Origin: Diphasiastrum complanatum | Lineage: Eukaryota > Streptophyta > Lycopodiopsida > Lycopodiales > Lycopodiaceae | DNA length: 64,000 nt | NCBI GenBank assembly: GCA_029204225.1 | Contig: CM055096.1 | Coordinates: 58,539,600 to 58,603,599 of the forward strand | Reading direction: 5' to 3' | Part shown: positions 11,217 through 20,238 of the stretch, in pieces | Layout of the letters: each line of letters opens with the position of its first letter | Position numbering within the stretch: position 1 is the stretch's first letter | Notes under the pieces: generated by a model | Told to the model about the DNA's origin: nothing | The model's database searches: none | Seen by the model: the letters and a program-made list of their open reading frames with translations, nothing else | Program-made: the position numbers and the translations under genes

Positions 11217-11960
11217 TACCTAAGGTTACCATGCATTTTGATCCATTTGAGTGAAAACTATTCATCAATCTTGAGCTAGAAATTGTCAAGATCCATTTTC
11301 CTAGCTATCTTGTCCAATTTTGGATCAAAAGAGATCAATAGGGAATTGATTGGGTCTGACCTGGTACTATACGGAATCAGGTGCTCAGACACGTGTGAGG
11401 AACATCCAATTTTAGTTTGGGAGTTCTCTTTCATGGTTGATCCAAAAAACTTGCTAGATAGCTTGTTTTGAAGCTATTTTTGTCTAGTTTTTGATGCAAT
11501 CAGTTTCATTCCATTTGGTTATGCCAATCAAAAGTTATAAGCTTTTGAATAGGGTTAGATAGGGCACCTAGACCTGGGTGGACACATTTGGTTTGGTCAA
11601 GCGATTGCCTGTTTGATCCAAAATCACAGTTGAATGCTTACCAATCTCATCTATATGTGATCTAGGCACTGTTTTGAGATCTTAGCCATTTTGTTTCATG
11701 CAATATCATTGTATTTGAGTCAAATCTGGTTTCTTAAAGTATTTCACACATGCTAAGAGTGTTTGATCCTAACTTTTCCCATACTCCATCATTTGATGTG
11801 AAGTAGATCTAGTTTTGGAGAGATTGAGATAGCTAGTGAGAATCATCTCACAGTTTGTTGCAAGATCTTGCATAGGAGATGGTAGCACACCATTATTGGA
11901 TCCTATAGTGAGAGAGAAGCAACATTTTTTGTTCGTCACTTTTATTTATCTCCACTTTAC
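11217..11960 (+). other. Untranslated leader of the second 'A' copy
   Basis: This leader is non-coding and homologous to 6893-7614. It contains 'gatcttgcataggagatgg' and 'ccattattggatcctatagt' just upstream of the gag ATG at 11961. Confidence 0.75.
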
Positions 11961-12950
11961 ATGACTTCAATGAGTTCATACTTGTTGCAACCAAGTGAGA
12001 GATTGTCTAGTTGAGGATGGAGTCCATGTTGATACTCCAAGATGTGATGGACATTATACTTGGGATTGAGGAGGAGCCTCAAGTCCTTCAAGAAGTACAA
12101 AAATACAAGAAGAGAGCTAGGATGGCTCTTCACTACATTAAGATGAATGTCTCTAATGAGATATTGAGGGAGATTGGTGATTGTTCTACATCCAAGGAAG
12201 CTTGGGATTGTCTCAAGTCCATCTATGAGGCTAAGAACAACTCTAGGCTCCTCACTCTTAGAAATCAAATCTTCCAAATTAGTCAAAAGAGTGATGAGAG
12301 TGCATCTAATTATGTTTTGAGAGTCAAGGATATTCATAGGGAGCTTGCATGTATTGGTGACTCAATCAATCAAAGTGAGCTAGTCCAAGTCATTCTCAAT
12401 GGCTTGAGAGATGAATATGACAACCTTGTCCAATCCTATGCCATTAAGGAGGAGCTACCAAGTTTGGAGGCCCTTCAAAGTGTGCTTATTCATGAAGAAT
12501 CAAGACAAGAGTACAAACTCTTGAGGATGGACAAGCTATCACTCAATCATGATGATGGCAAAGTTCTATTTGCCAAACACAAAGAGAGGAGTAAGAAGCA
12601 ACACCATCACTTCTCTAATGACAAAGCTAAAGACCAAGATGTAAAGGAGGAGGATACCTCTCATGCTTCTACTTCAAATCTCAATGTTCTTTTTGTCCCA
12701 AAGCTTACAAAGAACATCTTAAGTGTTGGCCAACTTCTTGATAGTGGCTTTGATGTCAATTTCAATATTGACAATTGTGTGATCAAGAAGGATGGTGAAA
12801 TCCTTGCATATGGATCAAGATTTGAAGGCATCTACAAATTGGATCCAAGTGAGGTTGCAAACTCTCTTGATGTTTCTTATATGTCCAATATTTCAAAGGA
12901 GGATGATCACACAAGATGCACATATCTTCTCTCTTCACCACACTTTCAAA
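11961..12950 (+). pseudogene. Copia gag fused to preintegrase by internal deletion
   Basis: An ATG at 11961 gives MTSMSSYLLQPSERL, then a deletion of about 30 bases puts the rest in another frame. From 12011 a long frame carries the gag core (LQDVMDIILGIEEEPQVL, ALHYIKMNVSNEILREIG, EAWDCLKSIYEAKNN, LIHEESRQEYKLLRMDKL) and the basic tail ending HASTS. It then jumps in frame into preintegrase (NVLFVPKLTKNILSVGQLL, GIYKLDPSEVANSL). The zinc knuckle and protease between them are gone. From about 12951 the frame runs antisense into another element's LTR, so the last 35 or so residues of the 349-residue ORF are chimeric. This is a deletion derivative. Confidence 0.85.
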
Positions 12951-13083
12951 AAGTGTTTATTAAAATGAAATTTAGACTAATGAACTTTCAAAATTTATTC
13001 TCTAAGTCTAAAACAAGTTTTGGCCTCAATTTGCCAAATATGAAAATATTGACAAAATGATCAAACTAGTTGAATCTTTCACA
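12951..13083 (-). repeat. Partial LTR of the minus-strand copia 'C'
   Basis: Read on the minus strand just after the polypurine tract, it starts TGTGAAAG and shares 'gtcaatatttt' and 'ttgaggcc' with the LTR that starts at 57181. Only about 130 bp remain before it abuts the plus-strand preintegrase frame. Confidence 0.6.
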
Positions 13084-13093
13084 CTCCCTCTTC
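13084..13093 (-). other. Polypurine tract of copia 'C'
   Basis: On the minus strand this is GAAGAGGGAG directly before TGTG, identical to the tract at 57171-57180 in its relative. Confidence 0.8.
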
Positions 13094-13290
13094 AACTAGT
13101 TTTAGCATAGACTTTGATAACACTCCAAGTGAAGTCCTATGCTTTTTGAACAAGTCCTTTTCCAATGCTTTGGTAAAGATATCAGCTACACATTCCCTTC
13201 AAAGACACATGTTGAAGCTCCACCTCCTTTGCAATGACTTGCTCCCTCACAAATTTTTGCAATACCGCTTCAATGAGCCATGAAGAATCA
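13094..13290 (-). pseudogene. C-terminal RNase H remnant of copia 'C'
   Basis: On the minus strand, FVREQVIAKEVELQHVS matches the end of copia RNase H. After a frameshift, DIFTKALEKDLF-like and SMLKLVEEGV-like residues follow in a second frame up to the polypurine tract. Only this last segment of pol remains; RT proper is missing and is replaced by the segment at 13291-13990. Confidence 0.8.
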
Positions 13291-13990
13291 CATAGAATGT
13301 AAATGAGATGATTCCACCATGCTTCCAACTCTGAACTCTCTGAAAAAATATAGAAAACAAACAATAAATGTGATTGATCAACATTTGCTTGCATGTCTCC
13401 TCCTCCTTTGTCCTTTGTTGCCTTGTATCCACCATGATACTCCATGAATGAGCTTCCATCTCTATCTTGCCACAAGATGCCATCATCACTTGATGACCTG
13501 ACCATGAATGAGTGACATAATGAACCTCCAATAGCTTCATTTCCATCAGCAAAACCATCCAAGAATTCTAGTACAAATCCAACATCAAAATGATGTTCAC
13601 CAATGTAGCTAGTTTGACCATATCTTGACTAATTGCACACATCCACATGAAAATGCTTAAACATGAGATAGAACAAGTAAAGTAAACTTGAACAACACTT
13701 CCTTGCTAATCCTTTGACCTTACTTGATTGAGTCTTCAATAACCTGCAAAAGTAGATTCATAACATGTTTGCCAATTACCTCTCCTTTGATGCTCTTGAC
13801 CAGCTCCAAATTGCCAACTTCCTTTTTGACTAGTTGAAGCACTTTGAGATCAACCTCTTGATCTTCAACTTGACCATCAATGTCATTGAACAAACTTTTT
13901 TTTGCAGATCCATTACTTGACTTTACAGCAAGATAACATCCATCCACTTGCATAGCTCTATGTACACAAGAAGATCCTCCAAAAGATGTT
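13291..13990 (-). pseudogene. Foreign coding segment replacing RT in copia 'C'
   Basis: This minus-strand segment lies between the RT start and the RNase H end of one copia element. I recognise no domain. It is homologous and colinear with the ORF at 55776-57167: QVEDQEVDLKVLQL matches LEDQDVDLELLHQ, LVKSIKGEVIGKHVMNLLL matches LVKIIKGEPHGQSILDLFL, KVKGLARKCCSS (shifted frame) matches KVLGAARKCPFN, and DGSSFMEYHGG matches DGGSFMEIHGA. It has at least two frameshifts or stops and lacks about 65 residues present in the other copy. Two independent insertions sharing this piece argue that it was part of the ancestral element and not a one-off recombination. Confidence 0.75.
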
Positions 13991-15345
13991 CCACTCTTTA
14001 TAAGAACTCAATACTCAAGATCCATTGCCTGGATCCACTCTTATTCTTTTCTTGCTTGATCTACACTTGTAGGTTCATCCAAAGAGGTTAGGAGAGCAAC
14101 ATTATTTCCAGAAACTACTTGCTTACCCTTTTGATCATATGTGAGCCTTGAAGGTACTTGTCTTTCCCTTGATGTTCTCCTTGGCTTTTGACTTGATGAA
14201 GGTCCATCATCATCACCATCCAAAGTAGGATCCTTTTCATCAACATCAAAAATGTTAGATCCATCCACACTACCATCAATCATGCTTGAAGACACTTTTG
14301 GAATGTTCCCCTCATCAAAAATGACATCTCTACCAACAATCACTTTGTTAGTAGAAGGAATGTAAACCTTATAGGCTTTACTCACCTCACTATTTCCAAC
14401 AAAAATACCTTTTCTTGAAGATGGATCCTCCTTAGTCCTATCATCAAGAGTAATGTTGACATAGCATGTGCATCCAAAGGTTCTTAGAAAGTTGACACTG
14501 GGCCTCCTCTTGAATAACATCTCAAAAGGTGCCCTTCCATCCAAAATAGCACTCGGCCACCTATTGCACAAGAAATTGGCACACAACAAAGCTTGATCCC
14601 AAAATGGTTTGTCAAGATTAGCACTTAACCTCATAGCTTTAGCACTTTCACATAAAATCCTATTCTTCCTTTCAACCACTCCCTTTTGTTGAGGTGTCCT
14701 TGATGTCGTATACTCCCTCTTGATCCCATGCTCATCACAAAAAGCCTTGAACTTGGTAGATATGTACTGACCACCATTTTCACTCGTTAAGCACTTGATC
14801 TTTGTGGAAAATTGGTTCTCCCTTGCATTCTTGAACTTGATAAACACATCATACACTTCATCGTTGCTCTTTAGTAGATAGATAAAAAAAAAATCTACTA
14901 AAATCATCAATGAATGTTACATGCATCTTAGCTTCACTATTGCTAATTGTAATAAATCCATGAATATCCGAATGTACAAGTTGAAAAGGCTTTGTAGATC
15001 TTGGATATAGATCTAGTATAAGGTAGTCTATGTGACTTAGACAAAGCACAAGACTCCCTATCACAATCTTCTTCCTAGCCATTACCTCCAATGACTTGAA
15101 GTTGAGGTGTCCCATCCTTTTATGCCAAAGATCTTGAATAGGTATTTGCTCTCTTGCAACACATCCAACTTGGTTAGCAATAACACAAGCATCTAGTTTG
15201 AACAACTTCCCTTGCCTTTTACCTTTTCCAACCAAGACGTCCTTCTTTTTGATCAAATAAGCATCTCCATCAAACTCCACCTTGAGGCCTTTACTTAGCA
15301 TTTGACTCACACTAAGCAGGTTCTTGCTACCTTGCTCCATTGCTA
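13991..15345 (-). pseudogene. Copia 'C' preintegrase-integrase and first RT residues
   Basis: On the minus strand from 15345 it reads KNLLSVSQMLSKGLKVEF, LWHKRMGHLNFKSLEVM, the integrase core (LVHSDIHGFITISNSEAKM, then after a frameshift near 14900 FKNARENQFSTKIKCL, TSENGGQYIS, GVVERKNRILCESAKAM), the GKGIF/DVIFDEGN tail, and EPTSVDQARKE, followed by a stop and WIQAMDLEY, the normal first residues of copia RT. The second catalytic aspartate (usual SDNGG) is Glu here (SENGG). Gag and protease are absent upstream. Confidence 0.88.
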
Positions 15346-15462
15346 CTGAGTTGAATATGATGGCTTTGCATATGCTTCAATGATAATTTCAATGATAATT
15401 GATCTTCAATGATAATTTCTTCTCAACATATGCTTTGAATAATAAGGAATAATCATACACCA

Positions 15463-15800
15463 TATGCGAGTTTTAGGAGATTCAAATTTGAATAGTTGTA
15501 TACATTGAATCTAGACCCAAAAGTAGTAGGATTAGCATTTTGGAGGGAATGCCAAGTGGCCAAATAGGATTTGGACCTGCTATAAAAGGATGTAACTCGT
15601 GGAGAGAGTGATCTTTTCTCTATCTCATTTCATGCTTATACATGGTTCTCTTGGATTCTACTATCCATTGGTGCACTATCTTGGTGATTGCTTGCAAATC
15701 TGTATAGAATGGTCTATATTTGTTATTTTTGGATCCACACATGTGAAATACAGTAGCTTGCTGGTTTTGTACGAACAGCAACAGTACAAAATCATTTCAT
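15463..15800 (+). repeat. 340-bp TATA-bearing dispersed repeat, copy 2
   Basis: This is the better-preserved partner of 813-1154. It has the TATA box GCTATAAAAGG near 15580, 'ttggatccacacatgtgaa' near 15730 and 'ttgtacgaacagcaacagta' at the end. It sits 5' of copia 'C' but in the opposite orientation, so it is probably a solo LTR unrelated to that element. Confidence 0.6.
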
Positions 15801-16560
15801 TCAAATTTGATCAAGTTATATTAGTGTTTGCATCTCATTTTGTGTGTAGATGCTGATTTTTCTACATTGGTGAGATTGGTAGTGTTTTCTCTTTCTAACC
15901 AAAAATCTTTCAAGTAGTTTGGATCATAATGATCTGAAATCATTCACATAGTCATAGCGCAAGCTATGAGGAGACAACCAGACAAATCAACTAGATGGCC
16001 AGACAGAACATGAAAAAGCATTGCAATATTGACACGAATCTGAACGCAGAACCAAACAAAGCTGTAATCAGATTAAGTATAACAAAATATACAAGTTAAT
16101 AATGCAGGTGACACAAAACAATAGCGGACGTAACCTGCATGCTTCACAAAGCTAATCGCAATCTGTAAAGGTTATGAACCTATTATTGACAATCTGTCTG
16201 AAAGAAAGAATCTATGCATGAAAGCATCTACAATGTCTATCTCACATGTTACAAATCATGCTTCGTTCTATCGCTAGTTGAATATTGAGATGGTATTCAC
16301 TATATTATAAATTTTACAAGTGTTTAGATGAAAAAGATACAAAAGTGGTTGTGTTGTTTGTGGGAGATCGCAGGTGGCTGCTGTCCTTGTCAAATCTGAT
16401 TGCACAGTGCATAGAACGAACGTGAGGAGGCCGCGACGTCGGGCTGTGCTAAAATTGACGCTGATGAAAATGTGAAAATTGTGACACTCTTTGGCCAATG
16501 CCTTAGAAATTATTTGTAAGGTACCTTCACCTTTCTATAAGGGCACCCTCGGCATTTGTA
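15801..16560. other. No recognisable feature
   Basis: I see no gene, repeat or terminal structure here. Base composition is moderately AT-rich. Confidence 0.5.
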
Positions 16561-16870
16561 GGACATCGTTGGCATTTGTGCGGCACTGTCGGCATTTGTA
16601 GGACAGTGTCGCATTTTTTGCCTGTCATAAATTGCGTGTAAAAATGTAGTGTCGCATTTTTTGCCTGTCATAAACTGCATGTAAAAATGAAGTGTCGCAT
16701 TTTTCGTTTGTTTAAATTTACTTGTATTTATGCAGAGTATGCAACTGTCACTTTTCTAGAAGTGTCGCAAAATACAGTTGCTCAGGTTGGCTCGAAGACA
16801 GTGTCGAGTTTTTTTGCGACAGTGTCGGATTTTTCGCTTGTGAAAATTCCTAAGTAAAAATGTAGACTGT
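16561..16870. repeat. Degenerate minisatellite, about 43-bp units
   Basis: Units begin 'agtgtcgcattttttg', continue 'cctgtcataaa' and end 'tgtaaaaatg'. Two near-identical units lie at about 16604-16647 and 16648-16690, followed by divergent ones to about 16870 sharing AGTGTCGCA/AGTGTCGGA. Upstream, 'ggcatttgtaggacat' repeats three times with variation. Confidence 0.75.
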
Positions 16871-17317
16871 AGCGACAAACAGTTCAAATATGCATACTAT
16901 GGGACAACACAAGTAAAAATGCAGCAGCATGAATGGAGGTAGATTAACATAGGATTTAGGAGAGGAGATAAATCCAACAATTTTAACCAAAACTGCAAAT
17001 AGAGAACTGCACGGTCGATTTCGACTATGATTTATTGAGCTTTTTAAGCTATGATTCGTTCTAGGATTTCATAATTATTTTGACATTTTAATCTTGTTTT
17101 TAAATACTAATTAGTATACTTTATGTATTTCAAAAGCCCATATATATTTATTCATTTATATCCATCAGAAAAAATAATAAATGAGGCACTTGAAGATGTA
17201 TCAGAATCTCCATAAAAAACAAATAGGGTCTCCACCCGTCAGAAAAAAAACAAAACAAAATTTTGATGGGTCTCCACCTACCTTGATGTGTGAAGACCCC
17301 ATCAGAGGTAACGAAAT

Positions 17318-17423
<106 letters not shown>

Positions 17424-17648
17424 TCGCGTTCTCTTTAGAAGGTTTTCTCTGGAACATTCGAGCTCCTAAGTATCCCAAAGATTATGGAACTTTCTAGGCG
17501 GGTGGGGACCTACCATAAGAAAAAAATATAAAAAAATTCTGATGAGTCTCTATAAGCCTCACCAACAAAAAAAAAACAATTCTCGGCGGGTGGAGACATA
17601 GAGAGAACATGAGCGCTGGATATATAGAGAGAGAAGGCATTGATTGCC

Positions 17649-18015
17649 GAGAGAGAGAGAGAGAGAGAGAGAGAGATTCTGATGGGTCATCGCTCGCAAA
17701 ATTTTCGTGAAGCCTTCAGTGATTTTTGTGAAACCTTCAAGGAAATTTTGCGAAATTTTCGCAACATTGTCCCTCCCCCTCAAGTGTCCCATTTTTTTTT
17801 TAAGGGTCAGTGTTGCGAACATAACTGAAGCCTTCGCGAAAATCGCCTGAAGGCTTTGCGAGGATTCACCAATTTTTTTGAAATTTTTGCGAGATTTTTG
17901 AGGCCTTTTTGCGTTTTGAGGTATTTTCACGAAGGCATCAGGATTTTCACAAAGCCTTCAGGGAAATTTTTTGATATATTTTTGCAAAAGATTCAGTGAT
18001 TTTTGCAAACCCTTT
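17649..18015. repeat. (GA)n tract followed by short interspersed motif array
   Basis: A GA run (17649-17676) is followed by about 330 bases in which variants of GCGAAATTTT, TTTTTGTGAA and AAGCCTTCAG recur many times in both orientations (for example at 17712, 17735, 17826, 17845, 17926 and 17955). The array is neither coding nor strictly periodic; such clustered short motifs resemble the subterminal regions of some DNA transposons, but I cannot identify ends. Confidence 0.5.
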
Positions 18016-18574
18016 GAGACTGAGAGATGGCAAAGCATTTGCCATGATCACCCTCAACATCAAGGATACTCAAATCATCTACATACATCAAACAACTAAA
18101 TACAAGTGAAGGAAAATAAGACTAAGTCTCTAAATGCCTTGAAAGCTGTATATAGATAGCAGGCTTGGAATTTGACTTTCACCCTTATCTTTCACCTCAA
18201 TGAGATTTGTTTTTCTTACCTTTCACATAATATGTATGATGCAAGGGTACCTTTCAAATAAAATAGGTATCAACCTCTCAACCACTTATATACACACATG
18301 CATGTTATATTGTTCAATAAATTTTTAAAATTTCAAACTAGCATGACATTTGGCTTTTTAAAGTTACTTTTCAAATGGCCCTCCATCTCCCAAAAAATAC
18401 CTCCCCCTCCCGAACAATGTAATACGTCGGCTGGCACACTTTGGCCATGTACACACATACATCTTCCACCCATCAATGAGGACATACTAAATTTTCAAGT
18501 CATCAAAAAATCATTGCCCGTCTACGAGATACTCAATTTCCAAATCATCGGCTGTCGCCTAGATCGGCCGCTAT

Positions 18575-18604
18575 TGCCCGTCAATGACGGGCACTCTTTA
18601 CTAG
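18575..18604 (+). mobile_element. Helitron-type 3' terminus
   Basis: A perfect hairpin, TGCCCGTCA / TGACGGGCA (18575-18583 and 18585-18593), is followed after 7 bases by CTAG (18601-18604) and then T. A short GC-rich hairpin about ten bases before CTRR, with insertion between A and T, is the canonical Helitron 3' end. The host sequence after it is a TA microsatellite. I cannot find the 5' TC end, so the element's length is unknown; sequence just upstream carries variants of the hairpin motif (gcccgtctacgag near 18515). Confidence 0.65.
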
Positions 18605-18605
18605 T

Positions 18606-18662
<57 letters not shown>
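18605..18662. repeat. (TA)n microsatellite
   Basis: A TA dinucleotide run of nearly 60 bases directly follows the Helitron 3' end. Confidence 0.95.
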
Positions 18663-18665
<3 letters not shown>

Positions 18666-18690
18666 AGTGTCTGGTGTTGATGGGCGGCAG
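18661..18690 (-). mobile_element. Degenerate mirror copy of the Helitron-type end
   Basis: On the minus strand it reads GCCCATCAACACCAGACACTC TTTA, close to the plus-strand GCCCGTCAATGACGGGCACTC TTTA at 18576-18600, but with the hairpin broken and CTAG lost. The two ends face each other across the TA run. Confidence 0.45.
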
Positions 18691-18840
18691 GCGATCCGGG
18701 TGATGGGCGTTCCTAATTTGGTAAAAAATGGTCACAAGTTGACGGGCGACCAATGGTTTGAATGGCGGCCAATGGTCGAGATGTGCGGACGATGCTCATA
18801 GTGCGGATCGTACAAATACGGTGCAGATTTAGAATTAGGA

Positions 18841-18898
18841 ATGTGTGTGTGTGTGGGGGGGGGGGGGGGGGGGGGGGAGGGGGGGGGGGGGGAGGGGG
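18841..18898. repeat. (GT)n and poly-G tract
   Basis: A short GT run is followed by about 40 bases of G broken only by two A residues. It lies immediately at the left edge of a gypsy LTR. The length of such homopolymers is unreliable in assemblies. Confidence 0.85.
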
Positions 18899-18899
18899 T

Positions 18900-19082
18900 T
18901 GTTGTAAAGCTGACTCGGGTGCACCCAGCGTGCCCTGTAAGACTCAAAGGGGTGACACTCTCTAAGGTCCCAGAGCAAGTTAGAACTTCAAGGACTGAGC
19001 CTCCGATCTGTGGTGAGCCAGTCAAGTAGTCACAAAGTCATGAACTAGCTCTGGAGCTCAAGTCATGGCCTAGTCAAAAAAG
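18900..19082 (+). repeat. 5' LTR of 'F', part 1
   Basis: It begins TGTTGTAAAGCTGACTC and matches 29308-29490 up to the insertion point of 'E'. The last five bases (AAAAG) correspond to the GAAAG target site. Confidence 0.93.
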
Positions 19083-19999
19083 TGTTGCGCCGGCGCCTTA
19101 AAGGGCGCTGGGACTTGAGCGGTTTCCCCAACACGCGCTTAAGTCTAACATTCATCCATCATGCACTTATGTAAAAGCCAACTCAGAAACATAACAAGCT
19201 TAACCATTCAGACTTAAGAAAACTGGAATCCCAACCAACCCGAAAGCCAACTCAGAGTCCGTCCCCAAAAGGTAACCAAAGGCAAAGACAAGCCACACAT
19301 GCAACCCAAGGCATAGTGGTCGCCAAACTGACCAATTGGCATAGCGGCAAGCCCCATGTCGATGACAGGGACCCTTAGGCGCCAGCGACGCAAAAAGGTT
19401 GTAGTAAGGGTCCTTCCACTTGGACCAGTCCCGGAGGCGAAACCGAAATGGTAATCATCCCCAAGGATCAACTTTATTAGATTTGGAAGAGGTTACATTC
19501 ATACATAGACTGACCGGTCTCGGGCCACCAACACGTGCTGGGCATTGGGCCTGGCTCGTGCTGGTAGAGGGAGCTGAGACCTGGCAACTAGATTCCTGGC
19601 ACTAGTTGAGCTGCCCAAGTTTCTGTCTGCCGGACTCCCCCTATAGTTTCGCTGTGATTCGGCGCACCCCCTCTGTTCTGAAACATAGTGCTTTCTGGTA
19701 AAGCACGCTTTTTGGGACTTAGTTTTTATTTTGCTGATTAAGCCTGGCAAGCCTGGCAGAATCAGTCTGGCTCCCAGACATGGGTCCCGGGAGCCGTTCC
19801 GGTGGCAGAATCAACTTGCTTCCTGACTAGGCCATGACTCGAGCTCCAGAGCTAGCTCATGACTTGTGACTACTTGACTGGCTCACCACAGGTCGGAGGC
19901 TCAGTCCTTGACGTTCTAACTTGCTCTGGGACCTTAGGGAGCGTCACCCCTTAGAGTCTTACAGTGCACGCTGGGTGCACCTGAGTCAGCTTTACAACA
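19083..19999 (-). repeat. 3' LTR of 'E'
   Basis: It is identical in structure to 24382-25299. On the minus strand it starts TGTTGTAAAGCTGACTC after the polypurine tract and ends GGCGCAACA at 19083. Confidence 0.95.
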
Positions 20000-20012
20000 T
20001 CCTCCCCTCGTT
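20000..20012 (-). other. Polypurine tract of 'E'
   Basis: On the minus strand ACGAGGGGAGGA precedes the LTR, identical to 29296-29307 in 'F'. Confidence 0.9.
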
Positions 20013-20238
20013 TGAAAAAGCTGATGTCCTCATCAGGGCCAAACTAGACCTAGGACGTATGGCACGGGCTTAATTCACCGGCCTTAACAACTTTGAATAA
20101 AAATACATTGGCAGTAGCACAGGAAAAGTGTAGATAAAGTTCACTTACGTAAAACCTGTGTAAAGCTGCAAGTGATTTATTGACAAACTTAAGAAAGATA
20201 CCTGGAAGTTCCTTGAACTTCAGAATGGCCATGAATGT

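Noticed and set aside
18841-18898. Poly-G run read as coding (poly-Gly) or as G-quadruplex regulatory element
   Set aside because: The reading frames are trivial. A quadruplex is physically possible but nothing else supports a function, and the length may be an assembly artefact.
19214-19471. 85-codon frame conserved in all four E/F LTR copies (also 24513, 25653, 29839)
   Set aside because: It begins at TTG and not ATG, and its persistence is expected because the LTR copies are nearly identical. Possible but unsupported as a gene.
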